From Actinocrinis sp046724665 (GTDB taxonomy: Bacteria; Actinomycetota; Actinomycetes; Streptomycetales; Catenulisporaceae), in NCBI GenBank assembly GCA_046724665.1, contig JBKOWZ010000200.1, positions 1-13,936 of the forward strand: a DNA stretch of 13,936 nt, in the 5' to 3' direction. Position numbers and translations under genes: made by a program. The notes under the pieces were generated by a model that searched no databases, was not told the origin of the DNA, and saw only the letters and a list, made by a program, of their open reading frames with translations. Positions 12,635-13,936 of the stretch are shown piece by piece. Each line of letters starts with the position of its first letter. Position 1 is the first letter of the stretch.

Positions 12635-13936
12635 GTGAGCGTCAAGAATATCCGCGCCCTGCTGGCCGCCGACCCCGAGGTCGGCGCCGGCAACGTCCTG
12701 ACCACCCGGATGCGCCACGGCGTCGGCATCGACGTGCCGCTGGTCACCTTCGACACCGACGTGGACGGGCACCCGGCCGGCGAGCCGTTCACCCTCGTCG
12801 AGCTCGACCGGGTCGTGCGGGCCCGCGCCGCCGCGCTGCACGGGCTCGGCCTGCGGCCGCGCGACCCGGTCGCCGTGTACGTGTCGAACGCCGCCGACGC
12901 GGTGCTCAGCTTCTTCGCGCTGGCCCGCCTCGGCGCGATTCCGGCGCTGGTCAATCCGAACCTCGACGCCGAGCGCGCCGCCCTCTTCATCAGCAGGCTG
13001 AACGCGGTCGGCCTGCTCACCGACCGCTCACACCGCGAGCAGCTGACCGGGAAGGACCCCGGCACCCCGCTGCTGCCGGACGTGTCAGAGCTCGGATCAG
13101 GCGACCCGGACGCGGCCGCGGCGCCGTACCGGCACTGGCCGGACGATCCGGTGGCGATCACGCACTCCTCGGGCACGACCGGCATGCCGAAGGCGGTCGT
13201 GCACTCGCACGCCAGCCTCTACGCCGCGATCCGCTACCGCCTCGGCCTGCCGCGCCCGCAGGGCTCCGAGCGGATGCTCAGCGCTCTGCCGTCGCCGCAC
13301 GCCGCCACGCTGATCGCGATCAACCTCGCGCTGAGCGCGCAGGCCGAGATCATGCTGCTGTCCGAGCAGACCGGCGCCGCCGTGCTCGACACGATCGAGA
13401 GCTGGCGCCCCGGCAGCGTCGTCGGCTTCGCCGCGACCTGGGCCGACCTGGCGCGGCACGACCTGGCCGCGCGGGAACTCGACTCGGTGGCGCTCTGGTG
13501 GAACACCGGCGACTGCGCGCACGAGGCGCACATCAGGAAGCTGATCGCGGTCGGATCGCGGCAGACCTCGACGACCGGCGGCCGGGTGCGCACACCGGGA
13601 TCGGTGTTCGTAGACGGCCTGGGCTCGACCGAGATGGGCCACTCGCACTTCTTCATCACGCACACCCTGGAAACCGACCGGTACGGCCGCTGCGTCGGCA
13701 AGCCGCACGCGTTCGTGGACTGCGAAGTGCTCGGTCCGGATGGTGAGCCGCTGGGTCCGGGTGAGGTCGGGGAGCTGGGGACCAAGTCGCCGACGCTCGC
13801 GCTGGGCTACTGGAACGACTCGGCCACCACGTACCGCACCCGGGTGCGCGGCTACTTCCTGACCGGCGACCTGATGTACCGCGACCAAGAGGGCTACTAC
13901 TACCACCTGGACCGCATGGTCGATTCACTCGACCTC
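12635..13936 (+). CDS. Acyl-adenylating enzyme (AMP-dependent ligase), 3' partial
   Basis: An open frame of 434 codons from GTG 12635 to the window edge with no stop, so the gene continues to the right. Class I adenylate-forming enzyme motifs are clear: the P-loop-like A3 motif THSSGTTGMPK (176-186), GLGSTEMG with T332-E333 (A5), and YFLTGDLMYRDQEGYYYH with D412 (A7). The next hinge region reads DRMVDS, close to the GRxDD-type A8 motif. The C-terminal subdomain with the catalytic lysine lies outside. It would use ATP to form an acyl-adenylate and pass it to the carrier protein encoded 15 bp upstream, or to CoA. The N-terminal half lacks NRPS features such as a fused carrier or condensation domain. 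The substrate (fatty, aryl or amino acid) cannot be read from what is visible. The ribosome binding site is weak, suggesting coupling to the carrier gene. Confidence 0.93.
   Translation, partial: MSVKNIRALLAADPEVGAGNVLTTRMRHGVGIDVPLVTFDTDVDGHPAGEPFTLVELDRVVRARAAALHGLGLRPRDPVAVYVSNAADAVLSFFALARLGAIPALVNPNLDAERAALFISRLNAVGLLTDRSHREQLTGKDPGTPLLPDVSELGSGDPDAAAAPYRHWPDDPVAITHSSGTTGMPKAVVHSHASLYAAIRYRLGLPRPQGSERMLSALPSPHAATLIAINLALSAQAEIMLLSEQTGAAVLDTIESWRPGSVVGFAATWADLARHDLAARELDSVALWWNTGDCAHEAHIRKLIAVGSRQTSTTGGRVRTPGSVFVDGLGSTEMGHSHFFITHTLETDRYGRCVGKPHAFVDCEVLGPDGEPLGPGEVGELGTKSPTLALGYWNDSATTYRTRVRGYFLTGDLMYRDQEGYYYHLDRMVDSLDL

Overview
The window is high-GC DNA (strong G/C bias at third codon positions). 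Several features point to a filamentous actinomycete (Streptomyces or a relative such as Kitasatospora or Catenulispora): a DtxR/IdeR-type iron box, a DUF4232-type lipoprotein, an ECF sigma factor with a membrane anchor, GTG starts, and one rare TTA codon. I cannot name the species. Bases 1-40 are not genomic. They are a Nextera/Tn5 sequencing adapter left at the end of a draft contig, so the first gene is cut at its 5' end. The last gene runs off the right edge.

Left block (41-5890, + strand) is a tightly coupled biosynthetic operon of three genes with overlapping ends. The first is the C-terminal half of an NRPS condensation domain fused to a complete FkbH-type (HAD-IIIC plus GNAT-like) glyceryl-loading protein. 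The second is a carrier domain joined to an NAD(P)H thioester reductase, with an extra C-terminal domain. The third is an alpha/beta hydrolase with a cysteine at the nucleophile elbow. The family logic suggests that glyceryl is taken from 1,3-bisphosphoglycerate onto a carrier protein, acylated by the condensation domain and released by reduction. This is inference.

Middle block (5891-12349) holds five genes with no obvious biosynthetic link. They are a small secreted two-cysteine protein followed by a perfect intrinsic terminator; a minus-strand pair (a membrane acyltransferase-SGNH protein and an ECF sigma/zinc-finger/TM/CAP fusion); a divergently transcribed heme-oxygenase-like gene behind an iron box, in which the proximal heme histidine and the distal-helix motif are altered; and a DUF4232-like lipoprotein.

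Right block (12350-13936, + strand) has a free-standing acyl carrier protein followed 15 bp later by an acyl-adenylating enzyme that is cut by the window end. The pair could activate an acyl starter for the left block or could begin a second cluster.

No intergenic stretch exceeds 300 bp. The largest gaps are 10382-10626 (divergent promoter region with iron box) and 12124-12349 (one GC-rich hairpin, no convincing promoter). I saw no tRNA, rRNA, CRISPR array, insertion sequence or attachment site.
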